Assembly (NCBI RefSeq): GCF_004124275.1
Contig: NZ_CP027218.1
Location: 4,343,501-4,407,500, forward strand
From: Pseudomonas sp. DTU12.3
Lineage (GTDB): Bacteria > Pseudomonadota > Gammaproteobacteria > Pseudomonadales > Pseudomonadaceae
Reading direction: 5' to 3'
Length of the DNA: 64,000 nt
Numbering within the stretch: the first letter of the stretch is position 1; the number at the start of each line of letters is the position of its first letter. The translations under genes were made by a program, and so were the position numbers. This document shows, one piece after another, positions 27,759-35,664 of the stretch. The notes below the pieces were generated by a model that had not been told where the DNA came from, made no database searches, and saw only the letters and a list, made by a program, of their open reading frames with translations.

Positions 27759-27775
27759 CGTCGTGTGATGAAAAA

Positions 27776-27800
27776 AAGGGCGCCAGCAATGGGCGCCCTT
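27776..27800 (+). terminator. Terminator of the alpha/beta hydrolase gene
   Basis: AAGGGCGCC / GGGCGCCCTT stem with an AGCAAT loop, A run before and CTTGTTTTT after. Confidence 0.88.
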
Positions 27801-27855
27801 CTTGTTTTTCCACACAAATTTTTTGCCTCTACCAACCCTGAACAGCCCACCCACC

Positions 27856-27899
27856 TGTGGCGAGGGAATTCATCCCCGATGGACTGCGCAGCAGTCCCC
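27856..27899. repeat. Solitary REP half, type III
   Basis: TGTGGCGAGGGAATTCATCC.. with TGCGCAGCAGTCCCC: one arm of the element seen as a doublet at 21986, with two changed bases in the core. Confidence 0.7.
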
Positions 27900-27950
27900 G
27901 CTTTTAACCAAAACCATAGCCCCCAACATCAGCCTCAAACTCAAACTCAA

Positions 27951-28166
27951 TCAATCGTCATGCAACATGCCAGAGCTGTACTGATTCAAGCTGCTGCCAA
28001 TACTGTTCCCGCCAAACTTCAGCGTATTGGCATTACTACGCCCTTCCGGCGACTGACAATCCGAGGAAAAACAACTCGTAGTCGTTAGCCCACCCGCCCC
28101 CGAACATGCACTCAACACCGATACAGCTGCAGCAATCAACAGCACTTTGACGACATTGGCGCTCAT
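27951..28166 (-). CDS. Small lipoprotein
   Basis: The 71-residue frame starts at ATG 28166. MSANVVKVLLIAAAVSVLSAC is a lipoprotein signal with lipobox LSAC (Cys21). The mature part is about 50 residues, polar (SGAGGLTTTSCFSSDCQSPEG) with a CFSSDC pair, ending SSGMLHDD. Ser at +2 predicts outer-membrane sorting. No family is recognised. Confidence 0.65.
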   Translation of the reverse strand: MSANVVKVLLIAAAVSVLSACSGAGGLTTTSCFSSDCQSPEGRSNANTLKFGGNSIGSSLNQYSSGMLHDD

Positions 28167-28301
28167 GGCACGATACCCCTCAGGATGAAAAGCGACGATC
28201 TTGTGCCAACATCCTAGGCCTGCGCCGCACGCGGCAACATGAAACTTTGCGGATCGACAGCGCGGGTTCAGAATCGCCTCCCTGCCAGACAAGGACATCC
28301 C

Positions 28302-28868
28302 ATGCAATTGCTCCCTCTCACCGACGCCAGCCCCGCCATTCAGGCCCACGTCCGCACCCTGCGAAACCAGCCCGACGTGCGCAAATACATGTACACCTCG
28401 CACGAAATATCCGAGCAGGAACATGCGAACTGGCTGAACTCGTTAAAGGGCAATCCACGCCAGCAAGTGTTTGTGGTGATCAAGGATGAGCAAGCGGTGG
28501 GGGTTGTTTCGTTGAATGCGATCAATGTTTTGCACAAGAGCGCGGATTGGGCGTTTTATCTGGATGTCGGGTTGCAGGGTAAGGGCTTGGGCAGTGTGGT
28601 CGAGTTCTGGATGCTCGATTACGCGTTTGGCGTGGCGGGGTTGGAGAAGCTGAATTGTGAAGTGCTGGCGATGAATTCGGCGGTGGTGAAGATGCATCAG
28701 AAGTTTGGGTTTGAAGTTGAGGGGGTGAGGCGGCAAAACGTGGTGAAGGATGGGGTTCGGGTCGACGTGGTTTTGCTCGGTATTAGCAAAAACGAATGGC
28801 AGAACAAGCGCCCGGCCTTACAAAGCGTGATTACCCGACTTGAGAGCCGCGCTGTCGGCAGCCCTTAA
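28302..28868 (+). CDS. PseH-like GNAT acetyltransferase (UDP-amino-sugar N-acetyltransferase family)
   Basis: The protein is 188 residues from ATG 28302 with AGGA upstream; the frame is open from 28239. It follows PseH: RNQPDVRKYMYTSHEISEQEH, FVVIKDEQAVGVVSLNAIN, ADWAFYLDVGLQGKGLGS (acetyl-CoA loop), VEFWMLDYAFGVAGLEKLNCEVLAMNSAVVKMHQKFGF. PseH acetylates the 4-amino group in pseudaminic acid synthesis, normally inside a flagellin-glycosylation cluster. No other pse gene is near, so the acceptor here may differ. Codon use becomes G/T-rich in the second half. Confidence 0.8.
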   Translation: MQLLPLTDASPAIQAHVRTLRNQPDVRKYMYTSHEISEQEHANWLNSLKGNPRQQVFVVIKDEQAVGVVSLNAINVLHKSADWAFYLDVGLQGKGLGSVVEFWMLDYAFGVAGLEKLNCEVLAMNSAVVKMHQKFGFEVEGVRRQNVVKDGVRVDVVLLGISKNEWQNKRPALQSVITRLESRAVGSP

Positions 28869-28919
28869 ACACGAGGCGGATATCCTCTCACTCGCACAGC
28901 ACGTGAATGGAAGTCAGAA

Positions 28920-29324
28920 ATGGTAGAGCCGGCGCCGCGAATAATCGACCCCGTCAAACGTGACTGGGCGTCGGCGACTGAACAGCAGCGATTCGACGTC
29001 CATTGGGCGCTGTCAGATGCGTTTGTCGACAATGAGGTCAACTACGCATTTATCGCACGCGAAACCGAAGACTACGACCCACAAGAGATAAAGCGAATCC
29101 TCTACGAAGAGGTCGCACCTGTTTGCCATACGAATCTGGAAACCGTGATTCCAATGATCTGGTCTGCCTTCAACTCGGAGCAGTTGAAGGCAGACATAGC
29201 AGAGACTTTGAAAGCCCGGGAAAACAGCCGCTTTCGACGGCAGATAGACAAACTGCTGATACGTTGGCTGACGTTTCGATACAAATACATTTGGAAAGAG
29301 ATCTCCAGGCATTATCGAAAGTGA
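28920..29324 (+). CDS. Hypothetical protein (134 residues)
   Basis: The start ATG 28920 has GGAAG eight bases upstream. The protein is soluble, acidic in its first half and basic in its last. It contains WALSDAFVDNEVNYAFIARET, YDPQEIKRILYEEVAPVCHTNLETVIPMIWSAFNSEQL and RWLTFRYKYIWKEISRHYRK. It looks entirely helical. Small helical proteins of this type sometimes act as immunity or adaptor proteins, but nothing here proves that. It is lower in G+C than its neighbours. Confidence 0.65.
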   Translation: MVEPAPRIIDPVKRDWASATEQQRFDVHWALSDAFVDNEVNYAFIARETEDYDPQEIKRILYEEVAPVCHTNLETVIPMIWSAFNSEQLKADIAETLKARENSRFRRQIDKLLIRWLTFRYKYIWKEISRHYRK

Positions 29325-29462
29325 CCGACCCCATCGCTAGCTAATAGTTGGCGACCGCCGCAGCCTCCAGGCCATACCAAAAACTGTTTTTGATGGGCGC
29401 TTGGACTTTCGCTCAAGGACAAGTCAACAGCCACCACAACCCACCCTTCAGGATTGGACTCA

Positions 29463-30251
29463 TCAGTGAAAGACGGTGCCAATCCTCGATCGATCTTCTG
29501 AAAACCAGATCCCGGTGACCTTACCGACAATGTCCTCAACGGCGACCTGCCCCATAAAACGGCTGTCGTTACTGCTATCGCGGTTATCGCCGAGCAGATA
29601 CACGTGGCCTTTCTCGATCACCGTCTGCGGCGTTTGCAGATAACGACGATCCTTCACGCGCTCTGGCGGTGCAAAGAACAACCCCATGTTTTCACCGTTG
29701 CGAATGACCTTACCGTCAACGATCGACAAGGTATCGCCACCCACTGCGGCGACACGTTTGACCGCCTCCGTGCCGTTGTAGCGATAAACCACAATGTCGC
29801 CAACCTGCGGCGCGTCGATACGCGTTTTGGTGACGATGTAGTCCCCGATCGAGAGAGTCGGAACCATCGAGCCAGAGGGAATGAAGTAAGTCTTGAACCC
29901 GAGAATCGGCCCTCTCAACGGCCCCAACAGAACCAACGAAACGATGATCAGCGCTACCACGTAAAGCACATGAAAACGGCTGCTGGGACTGTCCACCGAG
30001 CTGTCTTCTTTGCGCGCCAACATTGCTGCCGCCGTCGCCGATCCCAGTTTCACCAGCACGATAAAAATGCCGAAGACATACAAACCGATTGGCGTCGTCG
30101 TTACTCCGCACACGCCAAGCAAAATTACGCCGACGTAGAGCAGCGCTGCCACGCGCACCGCCCATTTAACGCGACCGACATAAACCAGACCCCAGCCAGC
30201 CACCAGGCACGACATCACGAACGCTTGCAGCGGATTTTTACGAGTATTCAT
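29463..30251 (-). CDS. Signal peptidase I (accessory, with extra N-terminal membrane helices)
   Basis: This 262-residue protein has the catalytic Ser in YFIPSGSMVPTL and Lys in EAVKRVAAVGGD, plus GDIVVYRY and LGDNRDSSNDSR, so the S26A active site is complete. Before it lie three or four hydrophobic segments (within residues 8-112) instead of the one or two of standard LepB. It is isolated from lepA/rnc, where the housekeeping lepB sits, so it is a second paralogue with perhaps narrower substrates. The start ATG is at 30251. Confidence 0.88.
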   Translation of the reverse strand: MNTRKNPLQAFVMSCLVAGWGLVYVGRVKWAVRVAALLYVGVILLGVCGVTTTPIGLYVFGIFIVLVKLGSATAAAMLARKEDSSVDSPSSRFHVLYVVALIIVSLVLLGPLRGPILGFKTYFIPSGSMVPTLSIGDYIVTKTRIDAPQVGDIVVYRYNGTEAVKRVAAVGGDTLSIVDGKVIRNGENMGLFFAPPERVKDRRYLQTPQTVIEKGHVYLLGDNRDSSNDSRFMGQVAVEDIVGKVTGIWFSEDRSRIGTVFH

Positions 30252-30432
30252 AAACTCTCATCGACGAGGTTGAAAGCGATCAGTGCTTCCGTGGAATTGC
30301 GGCGTTTTTAAACGCGGCGCGCGCGAAATGCTACTGAATGGCCATCATTCTGTCCATGTGGGCAAATGGGCTGATTCCAGCGCTTTCCCCTCATGGCGAC
30401 GGACTGACCGCCGTCGCCACGAAGGTCAGGAT

Positions 30433-30795
30433 TTACGCCTTCAACTCGACGTTATCCAACGCCTGATTCACCGCCAACTCACCTAGCATCACCACCTGCG
30501 CAATGCCCAGCGCGGTTTTGCGGTGCGCGGGGTCGAGTGCTGCGGCGAAGTTGTTGAGCATTTCGGAGGCTGAACCGAGGGTTTCGCTGGCGTTGGCCAG
30601 GAGGGATTCGGTGTCGTACTTCGGATTGGCGAAGTACATGCGCTCGGGTTCGTTGGTGCTGGCCATGATTTGGCCGGGCGGGAGGAGATAGTGATCGAGG
30701 GCGCGTTCGGCGGCTTCGTGGAGTTTGCGCGAATCGAGGGATTCGTAGGGGGATGCGGGATCGGTTTCTGGTGGATTCGGTGTTGGTTTGAACAT
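30433..30795 (-). CDS. DUF6124-like small protein
   Basis: The 120-residue frame starts at ATG 30795 (MFKPTPNPPETDPASPYESL) with CAGGAG seven bases upstream. It carries SRKLHEAAERALDHYLLPPG, then MASTNEPERMYFANPKYDTESLLANASETLGSASEMLNNFA. It ends with a helical segment RKTALGIAQVVMLGELAVNQALD. This matches a Pseudomonas-restricted family of unknown function that I recall as DUF6124. The frame stays open upstream through the structured leader to 30999, but family members begin at MFKPTP. It is preceded by a C4-like RNA structure. Confidence 0.8.
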   Translation of the reverse strand: MFKPTPNPPETDPASPYESLDSRKLHEAAERALDHYLLPPGQIMASTNEPERMYFANPKYDTESLLANASETLGSASEMLNNFAAALDPAHRKTALGIAQVVMLGELAVNQALDNVELKA

Positions 30796-30851
30796 GGTGT
30801 AACTCCTGACGGATAAACGAAAAGGAGCCATCACTCTCGCTACCAAACGAA

Positions 30852-30930
30852 GGGTGGAGGCCATACGCAGGTTGGTAGACCGGTCGTCAGGAACCCCGGC
30901 GCATCCGCAGACGCCCCGCGCATGACCACC
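30852..30930 (-). ncRNA. C4-antisense-RNA-like structured leader of the DUF6124-like gene
   Basis: On the minus strand GGTGGTCATGCGC (from 30930) pairs with GCGTATGGCCTCCACC (ending 30852). Inside is a GGCG..CGCC hairpin and a CCGG..CCGG hairpin whose 3' side runs into CTACCAACC (30878-30870). The complement, TTGGTAG, occurs on the same strand upstream (30993-31003 region) and downstream near the ribosome site (30840-30846). Phage C4 RNA regulates by exactly this pairing of internal loops with flanking sequence. The family match is from memory and not computed. Confidence 0.6.
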
Positions 30931-31236
30931 ATAAAACGAAGACGAGAAACGCCCTCGCAAGACAGTAGTCTTGTGCTTCTGACGGAGACGGGCTACCAAA
31001 CCCGATCACTGGTTCTCAGTGACCTAGGAACAATAGAACCCGCTAGCTAGACGCACAAGCCGGCGGATTCTGTCTTAGGTGTAGGGGGTGGCGCAAGGTG
31101 GTGTAGGCTGAGGACTGCAGGAACAGGCTTCATTTAAACAGACACGTTTTTTCCGTTTGGAAGGCTTTTCTGGCACGCTGATTGATCCAAATACTGTGTA
31201 ACATCACAGAGTATCGCGATCCTTTTTCAAGAGCTG

Positions 31237-31266
31237 TCCGTCGCTCCGATGATGGATCGGACTGAT
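31237..31266. other. Left attachment-site copy (duplicated dusA 5' segment)
   Basis: Thirty bases beginning TCCGTCGCTCCGATGATGG match dusA codons SVAPMMDWTD at 35701-35730 at 26 of 30 positions. The reading frame is kept (SVAPMMDRTD). No intact dusA start precedes this copy. It marks the far end of an element inserted in dusA. Confidence 0.8.
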
Positions 31267-31516
31267 CCCTCTTTTACCTTCCGTAAATAAAGGCCCAAAC
31301 GCCTTGCCGCTAACCCGCGTACCAGTTGCGTACCACCCCTGTTTCCCTCCCTCTTCTTCCCTTCAAAAATTTTCACTCTGTGAAATCGCCGATCACCTGC
31401 AGCCCCCCATGCCCCGCCTGGTCTGCAGGTTCGATTGAACTCCCTCGGCGTTTGCACAAAAAACAGACGCGAAGCCCGTCGGCGGGAGGGGAATAAGTGC
31501 TTTTTCAGGAAGTTTT

Positions 31517-31717
31517 TTGGTGGTGACAAAATTTCGGCCGATCACCGATGATGGCGATCCGCCCCCGACTGCTTCAGAATTCGGGACAACGGTTTACGGG
31601 TTACGCTACACGAACAAGGTATCTCGGCAGTTGGGTCTGTCTGTACCGGCACTTGAGACAATCGGCTTCAGCACACCGGATGTTTCTGAAGTAGTCACAA
31701 GTTATGGGATGCGCTAG
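31517..31717 (+). pseudogene. Degenerate ORF inside the dusA element (unrecognised)
   Basis: A 66-residue open frame with host-like codon use lies between the left att copy and the AT-rich ATPase gene. Its C-terminal part (TVYGLRYTNKVSRQLGLSVPAL) looks protein-like, but the N-terminus does not and no ribosome site precedes it. It may be the tail of a decayed element gene; the expected integrase is not visible. Confidence 0.3.
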
Positions 31718-31822
31718 ATATCTTGGATCGTAAGGATGAGCGGAATGATTAGATTGCGAGCTACACCAACAGCATTAATACTCAAGCTTATTAAATACTA
31801 ATTGCAATGGAGTGTGTAACTC

Positions 31823-33064
31823 ATGACAGAACCAGAAACAGCGATCCAAAGCGGCGATAAATTTCTTCTAAACATATTCGGAAAAGTTTTAACAACAGAT
31901 CAAGACATCGCCATAGATCTAAAATCACGCAACTTGATAATAATTGGAAAAAATGGTTCAGGAAAAACATCCTTTCTTAAGTCGCTACACACAATGCTAC
32001 TACGCAACATATCTGAAGGCCATGCAGAAAAACTGACAGAGTATCGCGAACACTTAGCGAACTTTAAACGCAGACTGGCCAAAGAACCTAATCTCGAAGG
32101 AACCATCGATCACTATAACAAATTGATTGAAAATAACACCACTCCATTATTCGCAACCTATAATACGCTTTCAGAATTCATAAAAAAAACCAAGGACGGT
32201 ACGGCACTAATTAGATATTATGAAGCAACACGAAAAATCGCCATAACCAAGGTCACATCTGCGTCACCACTCACCCAAGAAATATCTGAGCACAAAAGAA
32301 AAGAAAACCTCGGCCCAAATCTAGAGCAACACTTAGTAAACTTGGAAATCGTTATGGCATTAGCCATGCGGAAAAACAATCTAGTAAAAACTCAAAAAAT
32401 TGAGAGCTGGTTTAATAAATTCGAAGAAGACCTTAAATTTCTATTCGAAGATGAAACCGTTCATTTGGTTTTTGACGACGAGAAATTGGCTTTTTCGTTA
32501 AAGCAAGAAAGCCGCCCCCCTTATTCCTTTCAAAACCTCTCTTCTGGCTATCTCGCCATTTTCGATATTTATGCTGATTTATTAGTCAGAAGCGAGTACT
32601 TTGATATATTGCCCACTGACCTATCGGGCATTATATTGATCGACGAACTTGACGCACACTTACATATATCTCTTCAGCGAAAAATATTGCCCTTCTTCAC
32701 TCGGTCCTTCCCCAGAATCCAATTCATCGTAACAACACACTCTCCTTTTGTCGTCAGTTCCACTGACGACTCTCTTATATATGACATATCTACAGGCAAA
32801 GAATGTGAAGACGTTTCTCTTTTCTCAATAGAACATATTATCGAAGGGGTTCTAGGAGTCCCCCCAATATCTCAAAAAATGCAGGGTTTGATTTCAGAAC
32901 TCACTGCTTCCAGCAACAACCCAGACGCATCTATTGACGAAACTAAAAAGCTACTAAATACGTTAGCGCCTTATGCCGACACCTTGGACGACGAATCAAG
33001 GATGTTTTATGAAATCGCCCAAAACAGATATCTAAAAAAGAAGAGAGACGATCGCAATGTTTAA
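31823..33064 (+). CDS. ptuA: Septu anti-phage system ATPase (PtuA-like)
   Basis: This 413-residue ABC/SMC-like ATPase has Walker A GKNGSGKTS at residues 42-50, an ABC-signature-like LSSGYLAIF near 240, Walker B IILIDELDAHLH near 270 and the H-switch TTHSPFVV near 303. This is the compact RecF/OLD-type ATPase of Septu. The HNH partner follows with an 8-bp overlap. The gene is markedly AT-rich against its surroundings (two hand-counted lines give 19/60 and 25/60 G+C). GGAG precedes the ATG. In Septu the ATPase complex holds the nuclease inactive until phage infection. Confidence 0.87.
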   Translation: MTEPETAIQSGDKFLLNIFGKVLTTDQDIAIDLKSRNLIIIGKNGSGKTSFLKSLHTMLLRNISEGHAEKLTEYREHLANFKRRLAKEPNLEGTIDHYNKLIENNTTPLFATYNTLSEFIKKTKDGTALIRYYEATRKIAITKVTSASPLTQEISEHKRKENLGPNLEQHLVNLEIVMALAMRKNNLVKTQKIESWFNKFEEDLKFLFEDETVHLVFDDEKLAFSLKQESRPPYSFQNLSSGYLAIFDIYADLLVRSEYFDILPTDLSGIILIDELDAHLHISLQRKILPFFTRSFPRIQFIVTTHSPFVVSSTDDSLIYDISTGKECEDVSLFSIEHIIEGVLGVPPISQKMQGLISELTASSNNPDASIDETKKLLNTLAPYADTLDDESRMFYEIAQNRYLKKKRDDRNV

Positions 33065-33731
33065 TGTAGCTCGTCCAAAAGTCATCCCCACCTCACTATC
33101 CGCCCAAAAAAGCTATAGCGAAAGAGATGTAGTTGAATCGTTAGAAATAACTTTCCATGGCAAATGCTACATATGCGAGACAAAGGAACTGCTTGCCCTT
33201 AACGTAGAGCACTTCAGTGCTCACAAGGGCTGCGTACAGAAAAAATTCGCGTGGGACAATCTATTTTATGCGTGCGCACGCTGCAATAACTTCAAGCGAC
33301 ACACCTATGATGACATATTGAACTGCACTGACCTTAATATCGACGTATTAAGATTGATTCGCCACACTCCACCATTGACGCCTTATTCGGACATTATTAT
33401 CGAACCAATGGATACAGACCCAAAAACAATTCGCACCGCGGACTTAATATCTAGAATATTCAACGAAGATGATACGGGCAATAAGTCCGTAGTTAGAGTA
33501 CAGCTAAGGAAACGAGTATACAAACGATATGCAAAAATATTGCAGCACATCAATACTTATATAGACGAGGACGAACTGCCAGCCTCAAAACTTTTAGCAG
33601 TAGAACATTTAAAAGCGTTAATGGATGTTACACAAGAGTACTCGGCTTTTCTAAGATGGCCTATCTTGGACTCTCCGGAATTATACAAACTTCTTGGAGA
33701 GTCAATCAATCAATACAAAATGGTGGATTAA
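33057..33731 (+). CDS. ptuB: Septu HNH nuclease (PtuB-like)
   Basis: The 224-residue protein carries a zinc-bound HNH core near residues 35-85: CYICETKELLALNVEHFSAH supplies the first Cys pair and the EH, WDNLFYACARCNNFKRH supplies the N, the second Cys pair and the last H. The remaining C-terminal half is helical. The 8-bp overlap with ptuA and the same AT-rich composition mark a two-gene cassette. The stop shares TTAA with the convergent phage spike gene. No reverse transcriptase is adjacent, so this is plain Septu rather than a retron with Septu effectors. Confidence 0.87.
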   Translation: MFNVARPKVIPTSLSAQKSYSERDVVESLEITFHGKCYICETKELLALNVEHFSAHKGCVQKKFAWDNLFYACARCNNFKRHTYDDILNCTDLNIDVLRLIRHTPPLTPYSDIIIEPMDTDPKTIRTADLISRIFNEDDTGNKSVVRVQLRKRVYKRYAKILQHINTYIDEDELPASKLLAVEHLKALMDVTQEYSAFLRWPILDSPELYKLLGESINQYKMVD

Positions 33732-34711
33732 AGCGTAATTTTGCGGAGAGCCGCTGACAAATACTCGGCATCACTTGCGTTACTCAAAAAATCCGCTGAA
33801 TATTCCGGGCTTGGCGGCGAACCCGGAATATGCGTATGAGCTGACATTTTGGCATTCATTCGCTGTAGTAGATCAAGTATTTCGCACATTACGTGAAACA
33901 GATTTACAGTTTCTGAACCGACCCAGTTTTTTGGCGCCTGTAGGCGCTGCTCTTGGCCAGCCACGCTTCGGCGCAGGCCTTCAATCCGCTCATGCATACC
34001 GCCACCCACCGTAGCGTTGTGCTTTTGACCCACCACCAGATTCAGATCCCGGCCCGAAGCCTGGTGCAGATCGTCCACCGCCGCCAAGCTCGCGGATCCG
34101 CCCGACATCAGCTTGAGCGCGCCCAGCGCCTCGATCTTTTTCACACCACCCACAGTCTCGGCTGAGTGGTCATCAATCGTCTGCGTGTGGCTCTGGAACT
34201 GCTCACGGTTGTCGAGGGCTTCGACTTCGCGCTCGATCGCCTGATCTCGGATCTTGACATCGGTCTGGCGCAGCCAATTGCCGTCGGCGTCGACGCGCTG
34301 CTGGGTGGCCTCGCTGTGCTGCCACACCTGATCACCTTTAGGCACCTTCGGCATGCTCAGCCCATGCGGTAAGATCGATTGAATGTAGGGCTTGTTTGGC
34401 AGGCCGTAGGCAAAGCACACCACGACCCGCGTGCCCTCCTCCGGAAAGGCGTAAATGCCCATTTCCTCGCCACCGGTGGGCAGCGGTAAAGGAACACCAG
34501 TGAGCGGCGGCATGGCCGGATCTGGCTCGTCATCCGGGCCGAGTACGACAATATCCACGGCGTAATGCGGGCGGAAGTCGTCGCACAGTCTGGCGTCCGC
34601 GTCTGCGGGCCGGTCGGCCACGGTGACAACCCGGGCAAATCGTGGCAGGTAATATCCTCCGGTGAGTTCGGGGAATTGGCGCTCTACAGCGCGGCGGATT
34701 GCGTCGTCCAT
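33728..34711 (-). CDS. Phage baseplate spike protein (gpV/gp5-like)
   Basis: The 327-residue frame is open end to end from ATG 34711. After MDDAIRRAVERQFPELTGGYYLPRFARVVTV it has an OB-fold-like part (PLPTGGEEMGIYAFPEEGTRVVVCFAYGLPNKPYIQSILPHG). Beta-repeat-rich spike sequence follows (HTQTIDDHSAETVGGVKKIEALGALKLMSGGSASL), and it ends AHTHIPGSPPSPEY. This is the layout of tail-tip spikes of contractile phages and tailocins. It overlaps the preceding tail gene remnant by 28 bases, the tight packing of phage genomes. Its partners are broken, so it is probably unused. A VgrG is less likely because no other T6SS gene is near. Confidence 0.75.
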   Translation of the reverse strand: MDDAIRRAVERQFPELTGGYYLPRFARVVTVADRPADADARLCDDFRPHYAVDIVVLGPDDEPDPAMPPLTGVPLPLPTGGEEMGIYAFPEEGTRVVVCFAYGLPNKPYIQSILPHGLSMPKVPKGDQVWQHSEATQQRVDADGNWLRQTDVKIRDQAIEREVEALDNREQFQSHTQTIDDHSAETVGGVKKIEALGALKLMSGGSASLAAVDDLHQASGRDLNLVVGQKHNATVGGGMHERIEGLRRSVAGQEQRLQAPKNWVGSETVNLFHVMCEILDLLQRMNAKMSAHTHIPGSPPSPEYSADFLSNASDAEYLSAALRKITL

Positions 34712-35391
34712 CGGATGGCCATCTGGTCATTGGTGAGCGCCACCGTGGTGACGCGCTCGCCGTTGTTGATCGATGCACCTGGTCGCCCCCCCCCCGGAAG
34801 GGCCGCAATCATTGCGCTCTGGTTGCCCTGGTAGCCGTCGAACAGCTCCGTGGGGATTTGCAGCGGCGCACGTGCGCCGAAAAAACTGTCGGCCCAACTG
34901 CCGGCGAACACTTCACCGTTGCCCAGCTGGTGCCAGGTGAAGTCGGGAATGCTGAACACTCGGGCCAAACTGTCCATAGCCTGGTAACCGGCAACTAAGG
35001 CTGTAGAAATAAGGCGCCTTCACGTTGGCATAAGGCCGATCGGGCACACGAAAGCGCAGCCCGGTTTGTTCGCTGATCTCGGCCAGCACGGCGCGCAGAT
35101 CCACATGACGCAGGTTCAACGGCAGCGGGTTGGCCAGCACGGCGGCCAGCTCCCGGCAGAACAACACCTGTTCGACCGCGTTGGCGGCGGTGCAGTGCTC
35201 GATGTAACCGATGAAGTACCTTTGCAGCGCGCCCTCGTTGTAGCCGATATCCAGCGTCACCATCCCTTCAGTTGCACAGGGGATTGAGCTGTGAAGTTCG
35301 CCCGGCCGGGGCTGGTAGCGTCCAGCCTGACGTCTTCTTTGATCAGCCGGATCGGCGCGCCATTGATGGCCAATACCTTGTGCAGCTTCAC
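34684..35391 (-). pseudogene. Phage tail/baseplate protein (gpD-like), two frameshifts
   Basis: From GTG 35391 the frame reads KLHKVLAINGAPIRLIKEDV and PVQLKG, then hits TGA near 35265. The sequence continues one base out of frame as MVTLDIGYNEGALQRYFIGY, and at about 35000 shifts again (FYSL to VAGYQAMDSLARVF) before ending at 34684. Each shift looks like a single-base indel. The reconstructed protein is about 230 residues. The start lies two codons after the TGA of the previous tail fragment. Confidence 0.75.
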
Positions 35392-35397
35392 TTCTGC

Positions 35398-35541
35398 TCA
35401 CTCCCACCAAACCGTGTATCCATCGCCCGTGCACTTTTTCAAAATCGCATATCGCTGGACTGTGGCAGGTTTGGTCGCAATCGTCGGGTTGACCGACCAG
35501 CGCGCCTGGGCCCCATAGATCAATCGGGCAAACCACTCAAC
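35398..35541 (-). pseudogene. Phage tail protein, C-terminal fragment
   Basis: About 47 codons without a start (VEWFARLIYGAQARWSVNP, then YAILKKCTGDGYTVWWE, stop at 35398) directly upstream of the gpD-like remnant. The 5' part of this gene is gone, replaced by the dusA promoter side of the element. Confidence 0.5.
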
Positions 35542-35664
35542 TTATACGACCTTAAACACCGCCTATCATCGACCGGGCACACATGAATCCCAGTGCGTAA
35601 AGCTCTGCCCACCTCATTCCTGATAAACTCTCCCACCTTCGCCCCTCTGATCCAGATTCCCCCA

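Noticed and set aside
31227..31529. A 100-codon minus-strand frame next to the left att copy
   Set aside because: It runs through the att sequence itself and is Arg/Gly-rich with no recognisable domain; treated as non-coding element flank.
31267..31822. Possible retron (reverse transcriptase and msr-msd) upstream of the ATPase/HNH pair
   Set aside because: No reverse-transcriptase frame or YADD-type motif is present in this gap.
33728..34711. Interpretation as a type VI secretion VgrG
   Set aside because: No Hcp, TssB/C or effector genes are near; overlap with a gpD-like remnant and the dusA context favour a phage spike.
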